Of a DNA stretch of 5,579 nt, positions 1-5,579 are shown in pieces. Below the pieces are notes generated by a model that made no database searches, was not told where the DNA came from, and saw nothing but the letters and a program-made list of their open reading frames with translations. Position numbers and translations under genes: made by a program. Location: assembly GCA_026394745.1 (NCBI GenBank), contig JAPKXP010000078.1:1-5579 (forward strand). Reading direction: 5' to 3'. The DNA is from Candidatus Altarchaeota archaeon (GTDB taxonomy: Archaea; Altiarchaeota; Altiarchaeia; IMC4; SCGC-AAA252-I15). The number at the start of each line of letters is the position of its first letter. Position 1 is the stretch's first letter.

Positions 1-2078
1 GGCATTATGGGCGCCATCATCTTGACTATCGCCAGCAGAGAGTGATATATGGTGTACTGAGCAGCCTTCCTCGATTCCACGCCGCGGAGGTCGGGCTTGT
101 ATAACCTATCCTTCACTATCTCCAGGTAGTAGTCGCAGTAGGTCTGCCAGAAGAATTTTTCTATTTCCGCCTTGGTCCTGGAGTACTCGTACTTGTCGAA
201 GGCGTCGGTCGAGGTTTGGATTACCTTTGAGAGTTTCGTGAGGAGCCACTTGTCCACGGTGTCCAACTCCTTCACGCTTCCTTCGTAGTCCGCAAGGTGC
301 ATGAACACGAACCTGGATGCATTCCAGATTTTGGTTATGAACTTTTCCCCCGTTACCAAGTCCTTCTCGCTGAACGGGAGGTCGTCTCCGAGCTTGCAGC
401 CCGCGGCCCAGAACCGCAGCGAGTCCGCCGAGTACCTCTTTAGCACGTCGTAGGGGTCTACTACGTTGCCCTTGCTCTTGCTCATCTTCCTTCCGTGCGG
501 GTCCTGAGCATGGCCTGAAATCACGACGTCCCTCCAGGGGTTCGCTCGGTCGTGCATCCTGGACTTCACGACGGTGTTGAATAGCCAGAACGTGATTATG
601 TCGTGGGCCTGCGGCCGCAGGCTCATGGGGTAGAGTTTCTTGAATATCGGGTGGTCCTTGTAGAGTTCGGTGCACAGTTTCGGGCTGAGCGATGATGTCG
701 CCCACGTGTCTAATATGTCTTTTTCAGGGGTGAATTCCGTGTGTCCGCACTTCGGGCACTTGTCTATGGGCGGCTTGTCTGTCAAAGGGTCGACAGGCAG
801 GTCATCCTCCCTCGCGAGTATGACCTCATCGCACTTCTTGCAGTACCATACCGGGAACGGGACTCCGAAGTAGCGTTGCCTTGAGATGAGCCAGTCCCAC
901 TGGAGGCCGTTGACCCAGTGCTCGTAGCGGTGTCTCATGTGGTCCGGGTACCAGTTCAATTGCCTTCCCCATTCCAGCATCTCGTCCTTCAGGTCAAGGT
1001 ACTTGATGAACCACTGCTTGGACTTCAGGAATTCGACTTCAGTGCCGCATCTTTCGTGTACGTTGACCATGTGCGTTATCGTCTTCTGCCCGACAAGCAG
1101 GCCTGCTGCCTTCAGGTCTTCTATAATCTGCTTTCTCGCTTCCTTGACCTTCAGGCCGGCGTACTTCCCGGATATCCCGGTCATCCTGCCGTCTCCGGAG
1201 ATTGCCACCTTGATGGGCAGGTTGCGGGCCTTCTGCCATTCCATGTCCATCTGGTCTCCGAACGTGCAGCACATGACTATTCCAGTGCCCTTCTCAGGGT
1301 CTGCTCGTTCGTCGGCGAGGATAGGAACATCAATGTCGAACAAAGGAACTTTCGCTTTCTCCCCCTCATAATTCTTGTACCTGCCGTCGGACGGGTGGTA
1401 GAATACGGCGACGCACGCAGGCAATAGCTCCGGCCTCGTGGTTGCGATGACCAGGTCTTTTCCGTCAATCTTGAACACGATGTCGTTGAAGCTGGATTCC
1501 GTCTCCTTGTCCTGGCACTCCACCTGGCTTATGCCGGTCTGGCATTCGGGGCACCACATGGTGGGAGCGTCTTTTCGGTACTCGCGCCCCATTTTGTACA
1601 GTTCGATGAAGCTCCTTTGGGAAATCCTCTGGCAGTGTTCGTTTATCGTGGTGTAGAAGATGCTCCAGTCGCAGCTCATCCCTATCCTCTTCCAGTCTCC
1701 GATGTATTTCGGGCGAAGCTCCTCGTCCAGCGTCTTCATGCACAGCTTCACGAACTCCTGCCGTTCCATGTCTCTCGCGCGGACCTTCTTCTCCCTTTCG
1801 ACGAGCCTTTCGGTGGGTATGCCGTTGTCGTCGGTCCCGAAGGGGTAGAATACGTTGAAGCCTCGCATGCGCTTGTACCTGACGATTAAGTCCTGGTGGC
1901 TGTAGGAGAAGCAGTGGCCTATGTGAATCTTCCCTGAAACGGTGGGCGGCGGCGTGTCTATGGAGTAGACTTCGCCTTGGGCGTCAGGGTTGAACTTGTA
2001 GACCTTCTCGTCGTCCCAGAACTTCTGCCATCTTGGCTCGGCTTCCTTCGGGTCGTATTTCTTAGGCTGCTCTGTGAT
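1..2078 (-). CDS. valS: Valyl-tRNA synthetase, archaeal type (3' end outside window; apparent ATC start)
   Basis: Class I aminoacyl-tRNA synthetase that charges tRNA-Val in the cytoplasm and hydrolyses misactivated or mischarged threonine. I translated 692 uninterrupted codons. Residue numbers count the ATC as 1. The N-terminal block KYDPKEAEPRWQKFW (7-21) and YSIDTPPPTVSGKIHIGH (38-55) contain the HIGH motif (52-55). The CP1 editing domain shows TTRPELLPACVAV (from 212), GTGIVMCCTFGD (264-275) and the Asp-rich GDQMD (274-278). Zinc-type cysteine pairs are C176/C179, C413/C416 and C441/C444. The second catalytic half carries KMSKS (531-535), and the anticodon-binding helical domain begins near 600. 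Archaeal ValRS is usually 800-900 residues, so roughly the last 110-200 are cut off by the window edge. The start is odd: TGA lies directly before the ATC, and the first in-frame ATG is codon 71, past HIGH. ATC is placed as the start because conserved sequence begins within seven codons. A one-base error turning an upstream TTG into the start is the alternative. Identity is certain; the exact start is not. Confidence 0.96.
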   Translation of the reverse strand, partial: MTEQPKKYDPKEAEPRWQKFWDDEKVYKFNPDAQGEVYSIDTPPPTVSGKIHIGHCFSYSHQDLIVRYKRMRGFNVFYPFGTDDNGIPTERLVEREKKVRARDMERQEFVKLCMKTLDEELRPKYIGDWKRIGMSCDWSIFYTTINEHCQRISQRSFIELYKMGREYRKDAPTMWCPECQTGISQVECQDKETESSFNDIVFKIDGKDLVIATTRPELLPACVAVFYHPSDGRYKNYEGEKAKVPLFDIDVPILADERADPEKGTGIVMCCTFGDQMDMEWQKARNLPIKVAISGDGRMTGISGKYAGLKVKEARKQIIEDLKAAGLLVGQKTITHMVNVHERCGTEVEFLKSKQWFIKYLDLKDEMLEWGRQLNWYPDHMRHRYEHWVNGLQWDWLISRQRYFGVPFPVWYCKKCDEVILAREDDLPVDPLTDKPPIDKCPKCGHTEFTPEKDILDTWATSSLSPKLCTELYKDHPIFKKLYPMSLRPQAHDIITFWLFNTVVKSRMHDRANPWRDVVISGHAQDPHGRKMSKSKGNVVDPYDVLKRYSADSLRFWAAGCKLGDDLPFSEKDLVTGEKFITKIWNASRFVFMHLADYEGSVKELDTVDKWLLTKLSKVIQTSTDAFDKYEYSRTKAEIEKFFWQTYCDYYLEIVKDRLYKPDLRGVESRKAAQYTIYHSLLAIVKMMAPIM

Positions 2079-2082
2079 TCAA

Positions 2083-2092
2083 ACCACCCCTC
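2083..2092 (-). promoter_or_regulatory. Shine-Dalgarno-like sequence before the valS ATC
   Basis: Read on the minus strand this is GAGGGGTGGT, which resembles the archaeal/bacterial consensus GGAGGTGAT. The GAGGGGTGG core ends five bases before the ATC, a normal spacing. It sits only one base from the out-of-frame TTG (2082-2080), too close for efficient use there. The other genes in the window lack such a sequence, so its presence supports initiation near 2078. The match is imperfect. Confidence 0.4.
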
Positions 2093-2122
2093 ATTAGAGA
2101 ATACAGATTATTAGAGATTACA
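2093..2122. repeat. 13-base direct repeat, 17-base period, in the divergent promoter region
   Basis: ATTAGAGAATACA (2093-2105) recurs as ATTAGAGATTACA (2110-2122). Twelve of thirteen bases match, and the repeat starts are 17 bases apart. The two copies fill most of the 58-base gap between valS and the membrane glycosyltransferase gene. They could be paired operator half-sites for a regulator, or duplicated promoter elements, since both copies are AT-rich. What the repeat does is inference; its existence is read directly. Confidence 0.6.
2108..2113 (+). promoter_or_regulatory. Candidate TATA-like element for the glycosyltransferase/radical SAM unit
   Basis: TTATTA is centred about 26 bases before the ATG at 2137. 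That is where an archaeal TATA box would lie if transcription began at or next to the start codon. No Shine-Dalgarno sequence precedes the ATG (upstream bases read TATTAATTTAC), which fits a leaderless message. The stretch is AT-rich throughout, so the exact box is uncertain. Confidence 0.4.
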
Positions 2123-2132
2123 TTATATTAAT
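2122..2132 (-). promoter_or_regulatory. Candidate TATA-like element for valS
   Basis: On the minus strand this reads ATTAATATAAT-like sequence. A box here would place the transcription start near position 2100 and give a leader of about 20 bases, enough to include the Shine-Dalgarno-like GAGGGGTGG. The TAATAA at 2113-2108 is an alternative box that would give an almost leaderless transcript starting near 2084. The sequence alone does not decide between them. Confidence 0.3.
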
Positions 2133-2136
2133 TTAC

Positions 2137-3261
2137 ATGAAGGCTTTTTTGTCGACGCTACTTGACGTTTCCCTTGCTTTCCTTGTGGTAGCTTACGCGC
2201 TTTCTGTTGCGCTCGTCTACAATACGTCTCCTGCCGGCGACGTCAGGACCGGCGCCGACATGGCGTGCTACTACTTCACTTCGTCGGCTTTCAGACAGGG
2301 CTACGACATCTATAATTTCAGCGAGGTTCGGAGCGCGCAGTCCAGTATCGGGTACGACCGCATCTTCATCGCCTCTCCGTATCCTCCTTTTGTCGCATTA
2401 CTTTTCACTCCCTTCACTCTATTGGATTTTACCGTCGCTTTCAAGGCATGGCTTGTCATGAACCAGGTTTTCATCCTGTTGTGTCTTTCAGTCTACTTTC
2501 TCGCATCCGGAAAAAAGGGTCTTTCAGACTACCGCATCAACCTTTTGATATTCTTCCTGTTCATAGCGAGCCTATATTACTCCCTTAACGTAGGCCAGGT
2601 CACGATACTGATGCTCCTTCTGTTCACCGTCTTTTACTATGCCATGAAGAAGGACGTTCCCTGGCTTGCGGGAGTCTCGCTAGGGCTTTCCACGATGATA
2701 AAGCTCGTTTCCCTGATAGTCTACCCTTACCTCCTTTTCAGGAGGAAGTATCGGGTTTTGGCTTACGCGCTGGCCGCTGACGCAGTTATACTCGCTTTCT
2801 CGGTAGCCGTGGCCGGCTGGGGTACGATGGAAAAGTTCCTTTGGCAGGTGCTGGTTCCGCTCTTCTTCTCGACCACTTCCATAGAGTCGCTGATACTCTC
2901 CATCGACCCGATGGCGTTCACTGTGGTCAAGGTAATCCTAGCGCTCGCATTCCTAATCCTGCTCTACCTCTACTGCAAGCGCACTGTAAAATCGGCCGGC
3001 TCTAGGTTCGACCTGGACTACGCCTTTTTAATTGCTTCAATACTCATGCTCACGCCCCACATGGTCTACTACAACTACGTTTACTTGATACTCCCCTTTT
3101 GGATACTCTACGACCAGCGTGACGCCCTCCTGAAGGGCAATGTGCGCTACGCAGCGCTCGCTTTACTCCTGTTAATCGTCTCCCCGACCACCCACGTTTC
3201 ACTCGTTGCGATAGTCCTGTTCTGGCTGACGCTCCTGTATTTAATCTTCAAGCTCAAGTAG
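2137..3261 (+). CDS. Integral-membrane glycosyltransferase, GT87 / DUF2029 family
   Basis: A 374-residue multispanning membrane protein. GT87 members are GT-C-fold enzymes that transfer sugars, often mannose, from polyprenyl-phosphate donors on the outer face of the membrane. Family-like features in order are: a first membrane helix (about 8-28); an outer loop with an acidic residue in TGADMACYY (D41, candidate catalytic Asp); GYDIYN (55-60) and SPYPPFVALLFTPF (80-93); NVGQVTILMLLLF (151-163), the family's 'GQ' helix; GVSLGLSTMIKLVSLIVYPYLL (179-200) with Lys189, then basic FRRK; and LTPHMVYYNYVYLILPFWIL (305-324) near the C-terminus. I count about nine to eleven hydrophobic segments, ending FKLK. 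Start ATG has no Shine-Dalgarno sequence but does have an AT-rich box about 26 bases upstream. The radical SAM gene follows after six bases, so the two are probably one transcript. The sugar and acceptor cannot be told from sequence. Family call is good; enzymatic detail is inference. Confidence 0.85.
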   Translation: MKAFLSTLLDVSLAFLVVAYALSVALVYNTSPAGDVRTGADMACYYFTSSAFRQGYDIYNFSEVRSAQSSIGYDRIFIASPYPPFVALLFTPFTLLDFTVAFKAWLVMNQVFILLCLSVYFLASGKKGLSDYRINLLIFFLFIASLYYSLNVGQVTILMLLLFTVFYYAMKKDVPWLAGVSLGLSTMIKLVSLIVYPYLLFRRKYRVLAYALAADAVILAFSVAVAGWGTMEKFLWQVLVPLFFSTTSIESLILSIDPMAFTVVKVILALAFLILLYLYCKRTVKSAGSRFDLDYAFLIASILMLTPHMVYYNYVYLILPFWILYDQRDALLKGNVRYAALALLLLIVSPTTHVSLVAIVLFWLTLLYLIFKLK

Positions 3262-3267
3262 TTTACC

Positions 3268-4680
3268 GTGAAGGCACTGCTGCTGCAGCCGCACGACGGA
3301 AGAATCGACACGTCCGCACTCCTCGACACTACAATCTTTTCGTACAGCCTGCTTTACCTGGCGTCCCCGCTAATCGAGGAAGGTCATGAGGTGGCTGTTG
3401 ACCTTGCGACCGTTGAAAACGTTAAATCGCTGGTCAGCAGGCACTCGCCGGACGTCGTCGGAGTCACCTTCACTACCCCCAAGTATCCTGCTGCAAGGGC
3501 GGTGATAAGAGAAATCAGGGAGCACGCCCCTGATGTCAAAGTCGTCGTTGGAGGACACCACGCGACATTCCTCTCCGAGGAAACTCTGCGCGAGACCGGC
3601 GCAGACTACGTTGTGCGGGGTGAGGGGGAGATTGCCTTACCGGCGCTGCTTCGCAGTCTAAGCTCCGGAATACAGTACCCGAAACTTGACGGAGTATCCT
3701 ACATAAAAGACGGCGTATTCGTCGACTCTCCAATAACGCGCGTGAAAGACCTAGACAGCCTGCCGACTCCCGCATGGGAATTAATACCCAAGAAATACCG
3801 CGCGAGAAAGCAGCGCATTCTCGCCAGCCGAGGATGCCCCTTCAAGTGCGACTTCTGCTCCGTCTCGGCGTTCCACGGCGGCTCCTGGAGGACTAGGAGC
3901 GTCGGCAACATACTCGACGAGGTTGAAGTCATCCTCGACAACGGCTATTCGATGATAGAATTCATAGACGACAACTTCACTCTCGACTACACGCGCGTCG
4001 CCGGCTTCTGCAAGGGAGTTGAAGAACGCGGGCTCGACTTCAGGTGGGGCGTCCAGGCGAGGGTCGACGACATACACCGGAACCCGGATTTGATACCGCT
4101 GCTTTCAGAACACGGCTGCTACCGCGTCAGCGTCGGCGTCGAGTCCGGAGTACAGGACGTCCTCGACTCCTACGGAAAGGAAATCACTGTCGAACAGGCG
4201 AAGAACGTAATCTCGCTGATGAAGGACTCCTCGATGCTCGGATACTGGTATTTCATCCTCGGCTCGGGCGGAGCATACGACACGCCCGAAGTAATCGAGA
4301 AGTCCATAAACTTCATGGGGGAATGCGATTTCGACGTCGCTCAAGTGTCCATGCTCACGCCATTCCCTGGTACAAGACTCTACGACCGGCTGAAGAATGA
4401 AGGCCGCCTGCTGACCGGCGACTGGAGCCTATACGACGGAAGCCATTGCGTCTACACTCCCTCCGGGATGACTGCCGCGCAGATGGAAAAATACTTCATG
4501 GAAGCCTACCGGAATCTTTACGTGAACAAAGGCGTAATGGAGCTAGCTAGGAAGATGCGGAAGGCGTTCAAGACCGGATTCATGGAGCATAAGGCGCTCA
4601 TGAACGTAGCCGGACTCCTCGCAAGAGCCTACATACTGGGAGAAGACTGGACGGCAATCTACGGCAGGAAAAGTTATTAA
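3268..4680 (+). CDS. Radical SAM enzyme with N-terminal B12-binding domain
   Basis: A 470-residue protein of the cobalamin-binding radical SAM (class B) architecture. Residues 1-135 form a Rossmann-like B12-binding domain: MKALLLQP, then LLYLASPLIEEGHEVAVDL (28-46), DVVGVTFTTPKYP (62-74), VVVGGHHATFLSEE (92-105) and DYVVRGEGEIALPALL (113-128). The DxHxxG motif that ligates cobalt in methionine synthase is absent, as is usual in this class. A linker with SLPTPAWELIP (164-174) leads to the radical SAM core, with RGCPFKCDFCS holding the 4Fe-4S ligands C190, C194 and C197. Further core blocks are EFIDDNFT (231-238), SVGVESG (288-294) and TPFPGT (364-369). The last 75 residues form a basic helical tail. 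Class B enzymes typically methylate unactivated carbons or remodel lipids, cofactors and natural products; the substrate here is unknown. The start is GTG, six bases after the glycosyltransferase stop and without a Shine-Dalgarno sequence, so translational coupling is likely. The length is normal and the frame intact. Confidence 0.93.
   Translation: MKALLLQPHDGRIDTSALLDTTIFSYSLLYLASPLIEEGHEVAVDLATVENVKSLVSRHSPDVVGVTFTTPKYPAARAVIREIREHAPDVKVVVGGHHATFLSEETLRETGADYVVRGEGEIALPALLRSLSSGIQYPKLDGVSYIKDGVFVDSPITRVKDLDSLPTPAWELIPKKYRARKQRILASRGCPFKCDFCSVSAFHGGSWRTRSVGNILDEVEVILDNGYSMIEFIDDNFTLDYTRVAGFCKGVEERGLDFRWGVQARVDDIHRNPDLIPLLSEHGCYRVSVGVESGVQDVLDSYGKEITVEQAKNVISLMKDSSMLGYWYFILGSGGAYDTPEVIEKSINFMGECDFDVAQVSMLTPFPGTRLYDRLKNEGRLLTGDWSLYDGSHCVYTPSGMTAAQMEKYFMEAYRNLYVNKGVMELARKMRKAFKTGFMEHKALMNVAGLLARAYILGEDWTAIYGRKSY
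4674..4680 (+). promoter_or_regulatory. Candidate TATA-like element overlapping the radical SAM stop codon
   Basis: TTATTAA is centred about 31 bases before the ATG at 4708 and includes the TAA stop of the preceding gene. It resembles the TTATTA before the gene at 2137. The 27-base gap downstream contains no Shine-Dalgarno sequence, so the unknown gene may have its own start site and a very short leader. Read-through from upstream is equally possible. Confidence 0.35.
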
Positions 4681-4707
4681 GCAAGTATTGAGCATTCTTT
4701 TACAGCA

Positions 4708-5367
4708 ATGGCAGAGCAAAAAAAGATGCAGCCGGTCGGGGAACTCGCCTCTCAGCTGGACCGACAGGTTTCAGAGCGACTCAACGGTCTCGGCGTTAAG
4801 GCGGTTCTTGGCACTCCCGAAGAACAAGACCATCTTATCCTGGGGCTCGCATTGATAGACGCGTTTGGTCTAGTGCGCGACAGCATGAACCTCTCAAAAC
4901 CAGAGAACGAAGCAATGAGACGGATTGAGGCGCAACGCATCAGAATCGCTGAGCTACGTGCCGACGTCAACCAGCAGACTCAAGGGCCTAAAGTCCAAGT
5001 CGCCGGCAACAAGATGTTCATAGAATTCTTCCGCGTTATGGTGACCGACTTCGAGGAATTCGACAAGTCCGGCCTCGACCACCTCCCAGACTCCCTCGGC
5101 GTAAGGCATCCGCTGCCGCCAGACTACAAGGCTGCGATACCACCGTTAAAGGAGATGCTCGGCATGATAGAGGATGGCCGAATGCAGACCCTGGATAAAG
5201 GGTATGTGACAGACGACCTGCTGCGAAACGGAATAGTACTGAACGAATGGCAGAATGTAAATGCATTAGGGCCTGGAAAGGCCAAAGAGTACTCCTCAAG
5301 GGTAGACCTTGCCATTGGAATAATGCGCAGGACAATCAACCGCAAGATAAGTCGCATAGACGACTAA
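4708..5367 (+). CDS. Hypothetical soluble helical protein, 219 aa, family not recognised
   Basis: I do not recognise this protein. It has no signal peptide, membrane segment or cysteine residue, and no nucleotide-binding or metal motif that I can see. Segments 11-30, 38-60, 65-90 and 102-118 look helical. ENEAMRRIEAQRIRIAELRA (67-86) is strongly charged and amphipathic and could form a short coiled coil. Residues 123-147 are proline-rich (HLPDSLGVRHPLPPDYKAAIPP), probably a loop between two helical lobes. The C-terminus is basic (MRRTINRKISR, 206-216), which might contact nucleic acid or an acidic partner; that is speculative. Sequence complexity and codon use look like a real gene: the frame is open for 220 codons, intergenic AT-rich gaps lie on both sides, and a TATA-like box precedes it. 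ATG 4708 is preferred because it is the first ATG in the frame and fits the box spacing; Met7 (4726) is an alternative. No function is proposed. Confidence 0.85.
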   Translation: MAEQKKMQPVGELASQLDRQVSERLNGLGVKAVLGTPEEQDHLILGLALIDAFGLVRDSMNLSKPENEAMRRIEAQRIRIAELRADVNQQTQGPKVQVAGNKMFIEFFRVMVTDFEEFDKSGLDHLPDSLGVRHPLPPDYKAAIPPLKEMLGMIEDGRMQTLDKGYVTDDLLRNGIVLNEWQNVNALGPGKAKEYSSRVDLAIGIMRRTINRKISRIDD

Positions 5368-5372
5368 ACAAT

Positions 5373-5382
5373 CCTTTTATTC
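5373..5382 (+). promoter_or_regulatory. Candidate TATA-like, T-rich element before the nucleotidyltransferase gene
   Basis: CCTTTTATTC lies just after the stop of the unknown gene and about 30 bases before the ATG at 5407, matching the spacing seen before the genes at 2137 and 4708. The T-rich run could instead help end transcription of the upstream gene, since archaeal terminators are often simple T-tracts, although four Ts in a row is weak for that. A second AT-rich patch, CATAATATC (5392-5400), is too close to the ATG for a TATA box. Confidence 0.35.
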
Positions 5383-5406
5383 TGCCCTGCCCATAATATC
5401 TTGAAG

Positions 5407-5579
5407 ATGGACGCCGTTGTTTTGGCTGCGGGACAGGGAACCAGGCTCCGGCCTCTAACCAGCACAAGGCCTAAGCCGATGCTCCCAGTCGCAGGCAGGC
5501 CGATTTTGGAGTGGGGTCTTTCAGCTCTCGAGGAGGCTGGCGTAAGGAGCGTTTACCTTATCGTCGGATTCAAGAAGGA
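5407..5579 (+). CDS. Sugar-1-phosphate nucleotidyltransferase, N-terminal fragment (runs off window)
   Basis: The first 57 codons of a nucleotidyltransferase of the NTP_transferase family, which joins NTP and a sugar-1-phosphate to form an NDP-sugar and pyrophosphate. The signature is clear: VVLAAGQGTRLRPLT (4-18) is the nucleotide-binding loop, followed by RPKPMLPVAGRPILEW (21-36), where Lys23 is the conserved lysine, and EEAGVRSVYLIVGF (42-55). This wording is typical of archaeal glucose-1-phosphate thymidylyltransferase-like proteins and of the bifunctional GlcNAc-1-phosphate uridylyltransferase/acetyltransferases. The deciding C-terminal part, including any left-handed beta-helix, lies outside the window. 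ATG 5407 is chosen because the family motif starts three residues later. An in-frame TTG at 5401 would add only two residues. The gene could supply activated sugar for the surface-glycan work suggested by the upstream glycosyltransferase, but they are separated by the unknown gene and by a possible promoter. Confidence 0.93.
   Translation, partial: MDAVVLAAGQGTRLRPLTSTRPKPMLPVAGRPILEWGLSALEEAGVRSVYLIVGFKK

Noticed and set aside
106..705. A 199-codon minus-strand frame within valS
   Set aside because: It is an alternative frame of the same strand. The true valS frame through this stretch encodes KMSKS and the start of the anticodon-binding domain. The alternative is Arg/Pro/Gln-rich, low-quality protein.
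918..1427. A 169-codon plus-strand open frame antisense to valS
   Set aside because: It lies wholly opposite the conserved valS frame, which is intact and carries the editing domain here. Its translation shows no recognisable motif, and such antisense frames are common in GC-rich coding DNA.
2080..2094. ATG 2094 or TTG 2082 as the valS start
   Set aside because: Both are in a frame that ends at TAA 2064-2062 and is one base off the valS frame. They could serve only if the sequence has a one-base error or the ribosome shifts frame.
4044..4400. A 118-codon plus-strand frame inside the radical SAM gene
   Set aside because: It overlaps the conserved core blocks of the radical SAM protein in another frame, and its translation is Arg-rich with no domain pattern.
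4681..4707. A T-rich terminator after the radical SAM gene
   Set aside because: The longest T-run is four bases (TTCTTTTAC) and no hairpin precedes it. It is too weak to annotate.
4752..5357. Minus-strand frames opposite the unknown 219-residue gene
   Set aside because: They overlap one another and the plus-strand gene, have no promoter-like upstream sequence and give Ser/Arg-rich translations. The plus-strand frame spans the whole interval with sensible boundaries.

Overview
The window looks like archaeal chromosomal DNA. The valyl-tRNA synthetase is of the archaeal type. Three genes that start after a gap (2137, 4708 and 5407) have no Shine-Dalgarno sequence but carry an AT-rich, TATA-like block about 26-31 bases before the start codon, as expected for leaderless archaeal mRNAs. 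The synthetase reads 'FGTDDNGIPTERLVE' where many homologues have a Trp-containing version; from memory this wording is common in DPANN-type archaea, but I would not assign a phylum from it. I see no mobile element, CRISPR array, tRNA or rRNA.

Layout. Positions 1-2078 (minus strand) hold the first 692 codons of valS; its 3' end lies outside the window. A 58-base AT-rich divergent intergenic region (2079-2136) follows, with a 13-base direct repeat at a 17-base period. On the plus strand there is then a two-gene unit: an integral-membrane GT87-type (DUF2029) glycosyltransferase (2137-3261) and, six bases later, a B12-binding-domain radical SAM enzyme with a GTG start (3268-4680). Next come a 219-residue soluble, cysteine-free protein that I do not recognise (4708-5367) and the first 57 codons of a sugar-1-phosphate nucleotidyltransferase (5407 to the window end).

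How the genes fit together. A nucleotidyltransferase makes activated sugars. GT87 enzymes are membrane glycosyltransferases that use lipid-linked sugars. A cobalamin-type radical SAM enzyme could methylate or remodel a lipid or glycan. The plus-strand genes are therefore compatible with a cell-surface lipid or glycan locus; this is inference from neighbourhood, not something the sequence proves. valS is a housekeeping gene that merely shares the divergent promoter region.

The most unusual point is the valS start. The conserved N-terminus is in frame directly after a TGA, and no ATG, GTG or TTG occurs in frame until codon 71, which lies past the HIGH motif. Either translation starts at an ATC codon, which has a Shine-Dalgarno-like sequence at suitable spacing, or one base is wrong in the sequence.
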